NCBI RefSeq assembly: GCF_902686445.1
Contig: NC_062218.1
Span: 11,011,015-11,075,014, forward strand
Direction of reading: 5' to 3'
Length of the DNA: 64,000 nt
Origin: Sciurus carolinensis
Lineage: Eukaryota > Chordata > Mammalia > Rodentia > Sciuridae
Shown: positions 23,371 to 36,640 of the stretch, piece by piece
Layout of the letters: each line of letters starts with the position of its first letter
Position numbering within the stretch: position 1 is the first letter of the stretch
The notes under the pieces: generated by a model
The model's database searches: none
What the model saw: the letters and a program-made list of their open reading frames with translations, nothing else
What the model was told of the DNA's origin: nothing
Made by a program: the position numbers and the translations under genes

Positions 23371-25289
23371 TCCAGGAAAGACTGTCAGATTGTTAAATTA
23401 GCTTTATTGTTTGAATGTGGTTAAATTTAATAGAGCAGAATTAAGGTTTGTTTGTTTTTTGTCTTTCTCATTAGATTTGTAAATTACAATCTAAAGACGA
23501 TATCAATATTTCTAGACTATACCACATATGACAACTTAAAAGAAAAACAGATTGAAAGTATGTGTATTGAATATTTTCCTTGTAAAATTGGGTGTGAGAG
23601 AAAATCATTGATGAGAAGAATTATTTGGGAGTTAGATTAGTTGTAATGTATCATGAATGATTCTCCAACCTGGTGCAATTTTACAAGGGGAAGATACTTA
23701 AATCATGAGTGTATCCCAAAGTTTCTAATTAATTTGAATATTTTCCTGCATCTTTACTGATCTTCATTGTTTTTCTGAAGCATATATTCCATGTTATCTT
23801 AAAGAATTTTATAGTTCCCTTGAAATTGGTGTTTGTTCTTCTGTTTCTGCAAAATAAAAGCAAAATAATATAATGGTTACTCTATCATATTAGAACTAGA
23901 AATCAACAATAATATATCAATATTTATTATTTCAGAAATATGTGCAAGTATTTTCTGTAACTTAAAATATTTTAATTGCATATATCATTATTGAAAGTGA
24001 TTTCACCATATAATTTTAATAACATGTACATAAATGATAGTTTCTCCTCAAACATGTGATCACATTACTATAGGATGAAATAAACAGCAGTGGTAAATTC
24101 CCATTTTGTAGGTCCATGACTCCAAAAGATGTGACAACACCTGGCAGGGAGTGTTACCGAATATGGTTACAGTCTCAAGTATTTTCAGTCTGTTTTGGCA
24201 AGATGGGAAAGGAGAGAACAGAAAACATGTATTGAGTAAGAGAACCTACTGACCTATAATCAGATCCCACCCAAGCACATCCAGAGGGAAAATCAACACA
24301 TGAGAAGGAATACTTTCATCCAAAGAATCATAAGGTTTTGTTAACTCATGTTGGCAGAAGGAGAAATCAAAATCAAAGGAGCACGTAGGGGCATATATGC
24401 ACGTGGATTCTGGGAAGAATATGAAAAGGAAATGAGAAAAATCTAGCTTCTGTTGAGTGTATCAATGAGAATTCTCAAACTACAGGTTCTGAATCCATTG
24501 GGTTTGCTTGATATGTGAACATAGCTCTATTGGATAAGTAAGTTGTCTTAAATATGGACATACGATTTAACTCAGTAAATCAAAGTGAAGTATTAATTAT
24601 TTTTGGAATAATAAACAGGGAAGAATTAGAATAACCCATTGGAATGACTTCAGATTAAATTGTTGCACATAATTAGTTACTTGTATCTCACTTGCTCATT
24701 CATATCTGTGCATTTATGAAATCTGTGAATTGTTACAAAATAAATGAAGAATTGAGGAATGCATTGGTGAAAGGAAACCACTGTATTCACAAAGTTATTA
24801 TGGAGCTTATTCTGTTTTCAACTAGGAGTGTGGTTTGGAGGTACTTGTTTGAAAAGGGCTTCCTTATTTTATTGATGATAATTATATTCCAGGGTAGAAG
24901 AGGTCATGTTGCAACAGTGTTTGCCAGAGGCAAAGTGAGTGAGGTGGTCATTACATTGGACAAAAGGTCCAAACTGCTAACTAGAGCAGTCTGATCCATA
25001 GTGCTTTAACCTTAGCAAATACATTGTGAAGCTCTTGGAGAAAAATAAATGATCTCTCATCAGAAATCCACTTATTATGCATTAAACAATACAAATATAG
25101 GTCTACCAAATATACAACATGAGATTTAACACTCCCAAATAAAGATGCATTATCTATGACTTGTATCAATTGAAAATCACAGTCTGCTGAACAATAACAA
25201 ATAAACTGCAGATAAATCTGTAATATCTCATAAGAATGTACTACTCTAAACTTGCCCCAAATAATCAGCAGCTTTAGTGTGTGTCCTTA
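23371..25289. other. Unassigned sequence
   Basis: No gene was recognised. Plus frame 24692-24994 (100 codons) has no domain or coding context. Confidence 0.4.
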
Positions 25290-25465
25290 TTATAAATAAC
25301 TACATATGTATATATAGTATATATTATATATAACATATAGTATGTATAGCATATGTATATAATATATAGTGCATATTATGAGATATATAATATATAATTT
25401 AGACATATAGTTTGTGTGTGTAATATACACCTATGCATGTATTCACATGTGTGTGTGTGTATGGC
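25290..25465. repeat. AT-rich tract with (TG)n
   Basis: Alternating TA/AT sequence of about 120 bases with internal self-complementarity, followed by TG runs near 25413 and 25448-25460. Low-complexity DNA. Confidence 0.85.
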
Positions 25466-25854
25466 AAACACTTGGAGGAAGGAAATAAAGGTTATGTTTT
25501 ATGGAAACTATTGCATATGGAACTCAAGCTAATGTATTGTCCTTAATCAGGATATTTTCTTCATCAGGGTGGGACCTTATGAACATTAAATGATAAAGTT
25601 TTGCATCACTTCCTTGTCTAATATTCCCTGTGAATTAAAAAACACAACCTCATTTAGTGAGGTGAAAGGAGATGTGTTTAGTACTCAGGTCGTTGTCTAT
25701 GAGAATTTGTTTCCAGTGTGGAGAGATAGAAAGGGGATGGGGGACTGTTGGCACTTCAATCAGAACCTTCATGACTATGTAGAACAAACTGAGGGTAAGA
25801 ACACATTGACCATTCCATCTTCCAATCTATAGCATAATACTCTGCTCCACTTTT

Positions 25855-27500
25855 AAAATTTTATTTTCTTGAATGTTTTTATCAATGCATTGTAGCTATT
25901 AGTAGTAGTGGGATTCAATTCAACACACATACCAGGAAGTATTTAGTCCCGTCTTATTCCCCAGTGCGTCCTCTTTTGCTCTCCGTCCCTCCCTGTTCCT
26001 GTTTCCTTCATCTACTCTACTGGTCTTCCTTCGACTCATTACTTTTTAAATCTGTGCTTTCTGGGCACACATGAGGTGGAATTCGCTGTGTTACATTCCC
26101 ATAAGTACGCGGCTCATTTGGTCAGTCTCTGTCCCAGTTCCTTCCTCTGCCTGTCCCTACTGCCTCCCCCTCATTCCCTTCCTCTGCTTCACTGATCTCC
26201 CTTCTACTTTCATGGAATTTCCTTACTTTCCCCCCTCAGTTCAGTTTAGCTTCTGCATATGAAGCCAAACATCTAACATTTCATTTTCTAAATCTGATTT
26301 ATTTGATTTCACGTGACCTTCTCCAGTTCTATCCATTTATAAGCAAATGCCACCATGATTCTTCCTCATGACTTAGTAAAAGTCCATTGTGTAAATATAC
26401 CACGTTTTCTTTACCCATACATCTGTCGACAGACTCCTGGTCTGATTCAATCGCTTGGCTATTATGGATTACAAACATTGATGTGCTTGTATTGTTATAG
26501 TATGCTGATTTTAGTTCTTTGGGATAAATACCAGGAAGTGGGATGGCCGGGTCTTTTGGTGGTTTTATTCCTAGCCTTTTGAGCAGTCTCCATACTGATT
26601 TCAGGAGTGGTTTACGAACTGGGAGTCCCACCATCAATACTTGAGCATACCTCTTTCCCTATATCCTCAATAGCATATATGGGTGGTTGTATTTTTGGTA
26701 ATTGCCATTTTAACTAGAGTGAGATAAAATCAGTATAGTTTTCATCTGTGTTGCTCTGATTGCTAAGGGTGTTGAACATTTTTTATATACTTATTGGCCT
26801 TTTTTTTTCTTCTTTGAAGAAACATCTGTTTAGTTCTTTTGTCCATTTATTAGTTGCCCTGTTATTTTGTTTTGGTGTTAAGTTTTTTAGTTCTTTATAC
26901 ATTCTGGAAATATTAACCTGTTGATGGGTGGCTGACATAGTTCCATTCCATAGACTCTCTATTCATATTCTGGCTTACGTTGCTGTGTGTAAGTTTTTTA
27001 ACTGTGTGCCGTCTACTTATTAATTTTTGGGTTTACTTTGAACTTTAGATATGTTATTAAGGAAGTTGATGCCTGTATCAATATGTTGGGATGTTGATCC
27101 TAGGTATTTTTGTACAATTTGCAAAATTTCTGATCTAATCCCAGGTCTTTGAACCACTTTGAGTTGACTTTTGTACAGAGTGAAAGGATCAAGGCTCATT
27201 CTTTTATATATGGATATCCAGAACCATTGGTTAAAAAAACCCTTTTCTTCTTTGTATGTTTTTGATATCTCTGTCAAGTATTACATGTCTGTATCTATAT
27301 GAGTTTGCCTTTGTGTCTTCTAATCTATTCTATTGTTCATCATGTCTGTTTTTATGCCAATGTCATGCTGTTTTTGTTACTATATATCTGGAGTATAATT
27401 AGAGATCAGATATTGTGTTGTCCCCAGAATTCCTCCTTTTGCTTAGGATTGCTTCAGTTATGTTTTGATCTTTAGTTTCTCTCAGTAAGTTTTATACTAA
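25855..27500 (-). mobile_element. L1 3' portion, antisense
   Basis: Read on the minus strand this is ORF2 C-terminus plus 3' UTR. Frame 27020-27277 holds ORF2-like sequence (FNQWFWISIYKRMSLDPF); frame 26329-26637 holds KSVWRLLKRLGIKPPKDPAIPL and PGIYPKELKSAYY. From about 25900 to 26320 lies the 3' UTR, seen here as a pyrimidine-rich tract (for example 26130-26200). Frame breaks between blocks show decay. It is 5'-truncated near 27500. Confidence 0.85.
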
Positions 27501-27984
27501 AGTGTTATAAAAAAGTGTTTATACATATATCTGTAAATTCAGCCCTAAGCATGTCATTTTTTTGCTTTGATAAAAATAATAGTATCAACTTAAATGTGTT
27601 TCCCAGTTTCTTATTATGATTATAGTGCTTTCCAGTTGCTCATTTTGATTATAAAGCAATGAACCTGATTTTTGTGTACTGACCTTGTGGCCTGCACTAG
27701 CTATGATCATACGGTGACTAGAAGGAATATGAGTAGTGATCGTTTCCTTTTCTAGGTGCTAATGGAAATCATCTATCATCTATTATTAAATATTTGCTTA
27801 GGTGTAATTTTGGGAGTGGCATAGATTTCCTTTATTCTGGGACATTTTGAATTACTCCTAATGTATTTTATGTTCCTGGGGTTTTTTTCTATGAATTTGA
27901 TGAATTTATTCCAGGCCCATGGGCTTAGCTCTCTTAATTGGCTATCTCTTTCAACTGGCATTTAAATTCTCTTGGAATTTTCAC
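27501..27984. other. Sequence between two L1 copies, unassigned
   Basis: Contains a 61-codon minus-strand frame (27776-27961) that I do not recognise. It may be a further L1 remnant, but the resemblance is not specific. Confidence 0.35.
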
Positions 27985-28345
27985 ATATGTTAAGAGAGTG
28001 TAATTCAATTAACAGTGAGAGATCACCTCATATGAGTTAGAGTAGCTATTATCAAAAAAGCAAATAACAGATGCTAGTAAGGATGTAGAGAAAGGGGATT
28101 TCATATGCACCGTAGGTGGGAATCCAAATTTCTACCGACATTATAGACAGCACTATATGAATCTTCCTCAAAAAATAAAATCAGAACAACTGCTCAATCC
28201 AGGAATTCATTTACTGGTATATAGCCAGTGAAAATCAAATCATTATGTGTAAGAGACATGTGAACTCCCATTTATTATGGATGACCTTTCATTGTAAAAA
28301 TTTGAATCCATTATATTTGTATGTATACAACAAATAAAATGCCTT
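27985..28345 (+). mobile_element. L1 ORF2 3' fragment, sense
   Basis: 'gatcacctcatatgagttagagtagctattatc', 'gatgctagtaaggatgtagagaaagggg' and 'ggtgggaatccaaatttctacc' match, in sense, the region encoding the C-terminal ORF2 segment. The antisense L1 to its left covers the same region at about 26620-26770. The two are therefore separate insertions in opposite orientations, not one twin-primed copy. Confidence 0.8.
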
Positions 28346-28659
28346 ACACCTTGTGTACTATATGTGCCTTTTTGACAGCTATTAATAAACACTTAAACTT
28401 TGTTTCCTTATACATAGATCACATTAAAATAGCTTGTAAGTATTTACAGTTAAATATCTATAATTAATATTTATAGTTATAATAATAATAAAACAGAGGG
28501 ATTATTTCAAGATAAAATAAATGTAATATTAAAAATACGTATTTGAGTACTTTTGACATAAACAGTTGCCTTCCGGGGACCTGTGTTAATGGAGTTTAAG
28601 AAAGGTAAATAGATCTAAAAAAAAAAATGGGCTTGACAAATAATCTAAGCTCTGTTCAA
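28346..28659. other. Unassigned AT-rich sequence
   Basis: Nothing recognised. Confidence 0.4.
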
Positions 28660-29045
28660 AATGTGAGATAGTTGACTTTGTTGACCCCTGATCTTATGAA
28701 TTAAAGGATGTTGAAGTCATAACTTTTCACTACCCATAAATGAAACCTTATTGGAAATGGGGTCTTTTCAGGTGATCAAGTTAAGAAGAGGGCATTAAAG
28801 TGCACTCTATTCCAATATGATTGATGTTCTCCTCAAAAGGAGGTGTTTGGACTGAAGGACAAATATGAGGATATGGGGAGAACACCATCTGCATGTCACA
28901 AAACACCTGAGGAACCCAGAAGCTAAGGAAAAGTCTATGACAAAGATTTCCTCACAAACCTGAGAAGAAATGGGCCTTATTGGCATTTTGAGTTTGGACT
29001 TTTAGCCTCTAAAACCACAGGGTGATATATTTCTTATGTTGAAGC
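28660..29045 (+). mobile_element. MLT1-type MaLR LTR
   Basis: 'aaaccttattggaaatggggtcttttcaggtgatcaagttaagaagagg', 'ctattccaatatgattgatgttctcctcaaaaggagg', 'atggggagaacaccatctgcatg', 'tttggacttttagcctctaaaaccacaggg' are the successive hallmarks of MLT1 LTRs. Old, shared across placental mammals. Confidence 0.8.
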
Positions 29046-29765
29046 CATACATTCTATGGTACCTGGTTACAGCTTCTCCAGGAGACTGCTATATCTGAGA
29101 TGACAAATTGGGAAGCAGCAGTTTGAAATGCTTTTTGACTGAAAGTAAAAAAGAATCTAAATGCTAGTAGGTTTTGTTTTTTCCACTTAAAAATATTTTT
29201 AGAGGACACCAGCAACTCAGTGCTATTCATCGAGTCACTGAAGGAATCCATGGTCAAGATACCTCAGTCTCTATCTCTGTTGTTCTCCTTGTTGGGACAG
29301 TCAGCCCTGGTGTGGGTGAGACACTACAGGTTCATCATAAGCAGATGGAAAGAAGAAAGGCATATATCAAATCTCCTCTATCAATCACACTCTCTTCTCT
29401 AAGTGTTGGTGTTCTCTCAGAAACAGTAAGGAAAAGGCATATAATAACTCATTGTGTGTGGCTCAGGAGGACATAAAAATATTATAGTATTTCAGTTTCT
29501 AAAAGGGAACCAGGCCAAGGAGAAGTAGTTTAGAAAGAATTCGTATACCCAACCATAATGTCTACCAAACAGGCTTATATAGTGACTGTGTCATCGTTAG
29601 ACATTCACTGAGCACCAGCCAGCACAGTTGGTTTTGGGGACAGCAACATGCATTTTCTTTCGTAAAGGAGAAAGTCTTGAACCTGGACAAGGTCATCTAT
29701 GAGGGAAATTATGCAAGAAATACTAGAAATCAACAAATGATCAGTTATGGATGATATAAAATGTG
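29046..29765. other. Unassigned sequence
   Basis: Short frames on both strands (29174-29476 plus, 29054-29257 minus) show no domain. No repeat was named. Confidence 0.4.
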
Positions 29766-30215
29766 TCCTCCAGAACTCATGTGTGAGACAAGCCAAGAAT
29801 TATTCAAAGGTGGAATGGTTGAATTGTGAGAGTTGTAACCTGATCAGTGGATTAATCCACTGATGTGGATTAGGTTATAACTCTCACTATCCAACCATTC
29901 CACCAGTGAGTGGTAACTGCAGGCAGGTGGGGAGACACTGGAGGAGGTGGATCACTGGGGGTCTTCCTGAAGGGTTTGTATTTTGTGTCTGATGAGTGGA
30001 GCTCTCTCTGGTTCCTGTTCCCATGACCTGAGCTGCTTTGCTCAAAGATGCCTTCCACCATGATGTTCTGCCACACCTCAGGCCCTGAGCTATGCAGTCA
30101 GTCATCTATGGACTGAAACCTCTGAAACTATGAGCCAAAATAAACTTTTCCTTCTCTAAGTTGTTCTTGTCAGGTCTTTTGGTCACAGCAACAAAAAAGA
30201 GTTGATGAAAACATG
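29766..30215 (+). mobile_element. MaLR-type LTR carrying an inverted duplication
   Basis: Sense copy of the recurring LTR: 'cagaactcatgtgtgagacaagcc', 'gtggtaactgcaggcaggtgggg', 'gtttgtattttgtgtctgatgagtgg', 'ctgagctgctttgctc', 'ccttccaccatgatgttctgccacacctcaggccc', 'ggactgaaacctctgaaactatgagccaaaataaac', 'gttcttgtcaggtcttttggtcacagcaac'. The AATAAA near 30141 is the LTR polyadenylation signal. A large palindrome (29809-29904) replaces part of the normal U3 sequence. Confidence 0.8.
29809..29904. repeat. 96-bp imperfect palindrome inside an LTR
   Basis: The left arm begins GGTGGAATGGTTGAATTGTG and the right arm ends with its complement (...CCAACCATTCCACC). The outer 37 bases of each arm pair with 4 mismatches. 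At the centre is a perfect 20-bp palindrome TCAGTGGATTAATCCACTGA (29844-29863), slightly off the symmetry axis of the outer arms. Other copies of the same LTR (for example 52885-53280) lack the right arm. Confidence 0.9.
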
Positions 30216-31564
30216 AGCAACTGAGGTTTTCAAATTCCTTTTTGTTTCTTGTATCTGGACTTGCATGCTTATTTGTAAATGACATGAAGGGTATCTGATT
30301 ACCAGGTGATATTTGTTTACAGGGTAGGAAAGAACAAGGATTTATTAATATTATCTATGTAGAAATACAAATGTAAATACAAACACCAAGATATTTTCAT
30401 ACCAAAATAACATATTGTAGCCATTACACAATGATGTAATGTTAACATACCTTATTATTTCAGCACTATCTTTCAATTTTTGTATTTAACTTAGTGAGAG
30501 GTGTTTCAACATTTGCTTTTACTTAATGAGAAGTAACCCTTGTTACGAATACATTTAACAGTTGTTTAGTATACAAGATGTCTGCTACCAAGAATTTGCA
30601 GTATTTCTTTCATTGATGATGAGTTACTCCTCTTGTTTTTTTATTAAAATAATCTTTCCTGAATTATAATGTAATGAAGATCTAATTAAATATTTCAAAA
30701 TGTACATAATCAATAATAAATTATGATATAATGGAATGATGGTAAGGCGTATTCCCTCATTGATGTTTTCCAAAGAGCAGATGGATAAACTAGGATGCAG
30801 GACTTACTGTGAAAATCAAAGATAAGACAGTTTGTTTTTTTTTTAATTTTTTTAACTTTAAATAAATTTGGATAAATAGGAAGTATATATTAAAAATATC
30901 CTTGATATCCTTAAACAACTGATGTTCCACACAAGCCAACTGGATGTCACTGTGATTAGAATTGATTTAAGTGAAGTCTACAAAAACAAATACAGAGCTC
31001 TTCTCCCCTGTACTGGATGATGCTAAATAAAATACTATACAGTTGCACCACTTAAGAATCTCATTCATTTGCTGGTTAGTGAATTGTAAAGTACAACCTG
31101 GTTAAACATATGGAGAGGTTTCTTTTGTCTGACACAAAAGCAATCTGCTATGGCCAGTCCACAGTCATTACAGTCACTCCAGGGTCATCTATCATTTTGC
31201 TCTGTGATTAGCAGCAGGTGGCTCCTGCACTCAACCAGATTGCTCATGTAACACCAGCATGAGCGAGAAGTGAGCAAGTAGAAATGGACACCTCCCCGCC
31301 AAGCTTCATTTAAAGAGATGCCCCTAAATGTCATAGGGAGTTCCTTTCCCTCACTTTCTACTGGGAACAACTAGTTTCAAATATTTAAATTGTCAACAGT
31401 GCTCTTCTAAATAAATTCAGGAAACTATTATTAAAAGGGGAAGAGAAAATAGATACTGGCACCACAATATTAGATAAAAGCAAGCAGGTTCCTCACATGA
31501 GAGAAAACATTCCACCCTTGACGGCCCCAAAATAAGAAACAAAGCGGGGTTTAGAATCCTCTTA
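30216..31564. other. Unassigned sequence
   Basis: No gene or named repeat. A moderately G+C-rich stretch at about 31120-31375 carries a 61-codon minus frame without recognisable features. Confidence 0.4.
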
Positions 31565-31763
31565 AAATAAAAGGGGGATCACTGGAGCAGAGGAAGGAGA
31601 CTGAGGAAGAGGGAGGAAGGACAGGAAGAGACAGGAATGGTGGACAGAAATTGACTAAACTCTGGTATGTACATATAGGAGTATACCACAGTGAATTTCA
31701 CCTTCACATATATCTATACATCACTAATAGAAAATTTACCTATAAATAAATAGAAGGAAAACC
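31565..31763 (+). mobile_element. L1 3' UTR and tail, sense
   Basis: The polypurine tract 'gagcagaggaaggagactgaggaagagggaggaaggacaggaagaga' (31574-31632) is followed by 'tatgtacatataggagtataccacagtgaatttcacc', the sense form of the sequence seen antisense at about 19840-19880, and an A-rich end near 31740-31760. Confidence 0.7.
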
Positions 31764-32261
31764 AGAAAGTAGAGGGGAACAGGGAACAGGGAGAGAGAAA
31801 ATGGGGAAATACTGAAGATTGAAATGGAGCAAATTGTATGCCATGCTTTTATGATCATGTCAAAATTAACCCCTACATTATGCAAAATTATTGCATAATT
31901 CTTTCTAATAAGAAAGAAGGAAAGAAAGAAAGAAACAGGGCAACGGCAGATGTGTGTTTGTTGAATGATAGCTAAATTGAAAATTCTAAAATGTTTACAA
32001 TAACATAAATTACAGCGCTGTGATGCATGTGTGGAAGTGGTTAAAACATCACCAAACACTGCAAGAGTCAATTACGTCAATACAGGGGAATAAGAAAGCA
32101 GGCTTCGGTTCATGATGTAGACCTCCGTAAGAGAGATTCCAGACACATGAATAAACCTGTGGAATCACATTGAGGGTATGTAAGTATTTCAACCAAAGTA
32201 GGAAATTTTATTTGCTCTCTCTTCCTATCTGTTTTATTTTATTTTTTCTGAAACAATATAT
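31764..32261. other. Unassigned sequence
   Basis: Contains a short (AAAG)n-like run (31913-31936). No gene recognised; the minus frame 31736-32071 is low-complexity and hydrophobic. Confidence 0.4.
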
Positions 32262-32526
32262 TTCAAACTCTAAAATAACATGGAAGCCAACCAAGAATCT
32301 TATACTCAGCAAAACTAACATTCAGATTTGATGATGAAATAAAATCCTTCCATGATAAACAGAAGTTAAAAGAATTTACAAATTGAAAGTATGGACTACC
32401 AAATATTCTAAGAAAAATATTACATGAGGAAGAAATGAAAAACAATGAAAGTTAGCAGAGGGAGAAGCTACACTAGAGAAAAAGTCAATCAAAGGGGAAA
32501 CCAAGTCAAGCTAAAAACCAAAAATG
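32262..32526 (+). mobile_element. L1 internal fragment (ORF1-ORF2 linker type)
   Basis: 'caagaatcttatactcagcaaaactaacattcag', 'gatgaaataaaatccttccatgataaacagaagttaaaagaatttac', 'ttctaagaaaaatattacatgagg' and 'aaggggaaaccaagtcaagctaaaaacc' follow the L1 region just upstream of ORF2, in sense. It abuts the 3' end of the zinc-finger retropseudogene with no A-tail visible at the junction. Confidence 0.6.
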
Positions 32527-33094
32527 AACTCCTATTAAGAGCTTTGCCTCATTCTTCATTCATACATTCATATGAGTTTTCTCCAATATGAATTCTCTGG
32601 CAGTGAAAAAGGGTTGACTTGAAAATGTTTGCCACAATCTATACATTTGTATGATCTCTCATCACTATAAACCTTGTGATGTTTAATAAGGGTTGGACAA
32701 TCCTTAAAGTCTTCACAACATTCTTTACATTGATCATTAAGAATCTTCTGGTGTTGAATAAGATGTGAGCTCTGAAAAAATGCTTTTCTACATTATTTGC
32801 ATTTATATGGTTTCTCTCCAGTATGAGTAGTCTGGTGTTGAGTAAGAGTAAGATTTGAGATGAATTTAAAAGGTTTGCCTCATTCATTACATTTCTATGG
32901 TCTCTTATCCCTATGAATCTCCTGGTGTCTAATAAGGACTACACTAACTTAAAGCCTTTGCCACATTTTTTACATTCACATGGACTCTCATCCCTATGAC
33001 TCCTCCAGTGTCCACTAAGAGTTGTCCTACAGTTAAAGACTTTGCCACACACTTTATATTCTTATGGTGTCTCATCCCTATGAATCTTCTGGTA
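32527..33094 (-). pseudogene. Decayed C-terminal fingers
   Basis: Beyond the TGA the same register continues (YQKIHRDETP, stop, then a finger with CGKVF and RSHRDESP), followed by a unit with a small deletion, then further units in a shifted frame with in-frame stops replacing Glu or Tyr codons (PYKCK-stop-C, QHQKI, CKECCEDF, KHHKVYSDER, CIDCGKHF). At least five additional finger remnants are readable only by changing frame. Confidence 0.85.
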
Positions 33095-35215
<2,121 letters not shown>

Positions 35216-35477
35216 TCTAATTGTTCTCTTTCAAAACTTTATGTTATCATAGGCAATGAATGGAATCCTCTTTTAATGTGCATTTTGTTAAATCTTGAAG
35301 TTGATGGAGCATCATTTCCTGGTCTTTACCATGCCCCATGTTCTCCCTCGGAGTCTCTCCTTCCTGTGTCACACAGAAACCTGGGGTTCCTGAGCACAGG
35401 AGGAAAAGTCAGAAGTCTGTTTTATTTTTAAAATTTATTATATACTGTATGATGCAAACTTAGTAACTAGTTTAAGA
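35216..35477. other. Unassigned sequence
   Basis: Nothing recognised. Confidence 0.4.
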
Positions 35478-35610
35478 ATAGTGCACTCAAGTGGTCTGGG
35501 TATGTGGCTCAGAGGTAGAATGCTTGCCAAGCATACCAAGACCCTGGGTTTGATCCCCACAACCACCAGAAATTAAATAAATAAATAAGTAAATAAATAG
35601 TGGACTTAAG
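35478..35610 (+). mobile_element. ID SINE with 14-bp target-site duplication
   Basis: The sense ID body 'tctgggtatgtggctcagaggtagaatgcttgcc...ccctgggtttgatcccc' ends in an (AAAT)n-type tail. ATAGTGCACTCAAG (35478-35491) and ATAGTGGACTTAAG (35597-35610) match at 12 of 14 positions and flank it. Confidence 0.88.
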
Positions 35611-35784
35611 ATTTTTGTGGTGATCCATTTTTCTTGTTGATACTCATCGGTAATTTTATTGAGCTTTTAAAATGATGTCATCAATAATTTACTGCTTTAC
35701 AGAAAAATCACATTCAATAGAAAGAGAAGAAATGTAATATTGTCCACTGAAATTCTTGTCTCCCCAGCACTAAAAAAAAAAAAA
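35611..35784. other. Unassigned sequence
   Basis: Nothing recognised apart from an A13-type run near 35772. Confidence 0.4.
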
Positions 35785-35985
35785 AATTGAAATTCTTGTT
35801 TGTTTTTATTTGTTCTAATTTATCATACATGATAGTAGAATGCAGTTATAAATTTTGATAGATCATACATAAATATAGTGTGATCTCTCATTTTTCTGAC
35901 TATACATATTGTAGGATGACATGGGTCATGCAGTCATATATATACAGGCCTCTGAAATTCTGATGATTACAGTAAGTTGTTTCAT
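35785..35985 (-). mobile_element. L1 3' terminus, antisense
   Basis: 'gttctaatttatcatacatgatagtagaatgcag' is the antisense of the L1 3' terminus seen in sense near 53805-53850. The following 'gatagatcatacataaatatagtgtgatctctcatttttctgac' continues into the 3' UTR. Severely 5'-truncated. Confidence 0.65.
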
Positions 35986-36219
35986 ATTTTACTACAAAAA
36001 CTCCTTTACATGTGATGGAAATATTTTATTAAATGTTTAATTAATGTGCCTTACTTAAAATATCTTATGTATATAATAAGAAAATTACCGCTTCTGTATA
36101 TTGATGAATACTATTTACATTATTGCTTTGGTATTTATTTTTCAGGAAAAGTATATTGATGAAAGATTTTCTGAATATTTCACAATTTGTTGAGACAAGG
36201 ATTCAGTCAGTAAACAAGT
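35986..36219. other. Unassigned sequence
   Basis: Nothing recognised. Confidence 0.4.
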
Positions 36220-36470
36220 TTTGTACTTTTATACTTTTTTCAATTCATTTTAAAGAGACAAAATTTTGCATACTTATGGTACAGAACATGATATTTTAAT
36301 ATGTTTATTGTGCAATAGCTAATTCAAGCTATTTAACATATGCATTAGTTCACTATTTATAGATTTTTGTGGTGGCAACACTTAAAATCTGCTCTGATAG
36401 CAATTTTCAAATAAGCAACATATTGCTGTTAACTGTAGTCACCATGATGTACAACACATGCCCTGGACTT
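36220..36470. mobile_element. Old L1 3'-region relic
   Basis: 'tggtacagaacatgatattttaatatg', 'gttcactatttatagatttttgtggtggcaacacttaaaatctgctctgatagcaattttc' and 'gctgttaactgtagtcaccatgatgtacaacacatgccctgg' correspond to the well-known 'gtacatgtgatattttgat ... gttaactatagtcaccctac' segment of old L1 3' regions. Strand is left undecided. Confidence 0.6.
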
Positions 36471-36640
36471 ACTCAGTCTGTCTTTTGACAGACACCTTCT
36501 CGGTCCCACCCACTTTTGCAGCTTGCCCTACAACACTGCTATCACTGTGCTCACTCCAAGGCCTTCTGCACAAGAACCTTTGTGGAGGTTCCCAGAACAC
36601 ATTCTTTCTACGTAATTGCCCAATCATACTTTTATCAAAC
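36471..36640. repeat. Possible L2 fragment
   Basis: 'ccaaggccttctgcacaagaacctttgtgg' and the neighbouring C-rich text are reminiscent of the L2 region that includes 'tgcctggaacgctcttccc', but divergence is large. Confidence 0.25.

Noticed and set aside
25855..28345. A third twin-primed L1
   Set aside because: The antisense and sense parts cover the same ORF2 region, so they cannot be contiguous halves of one insertion.
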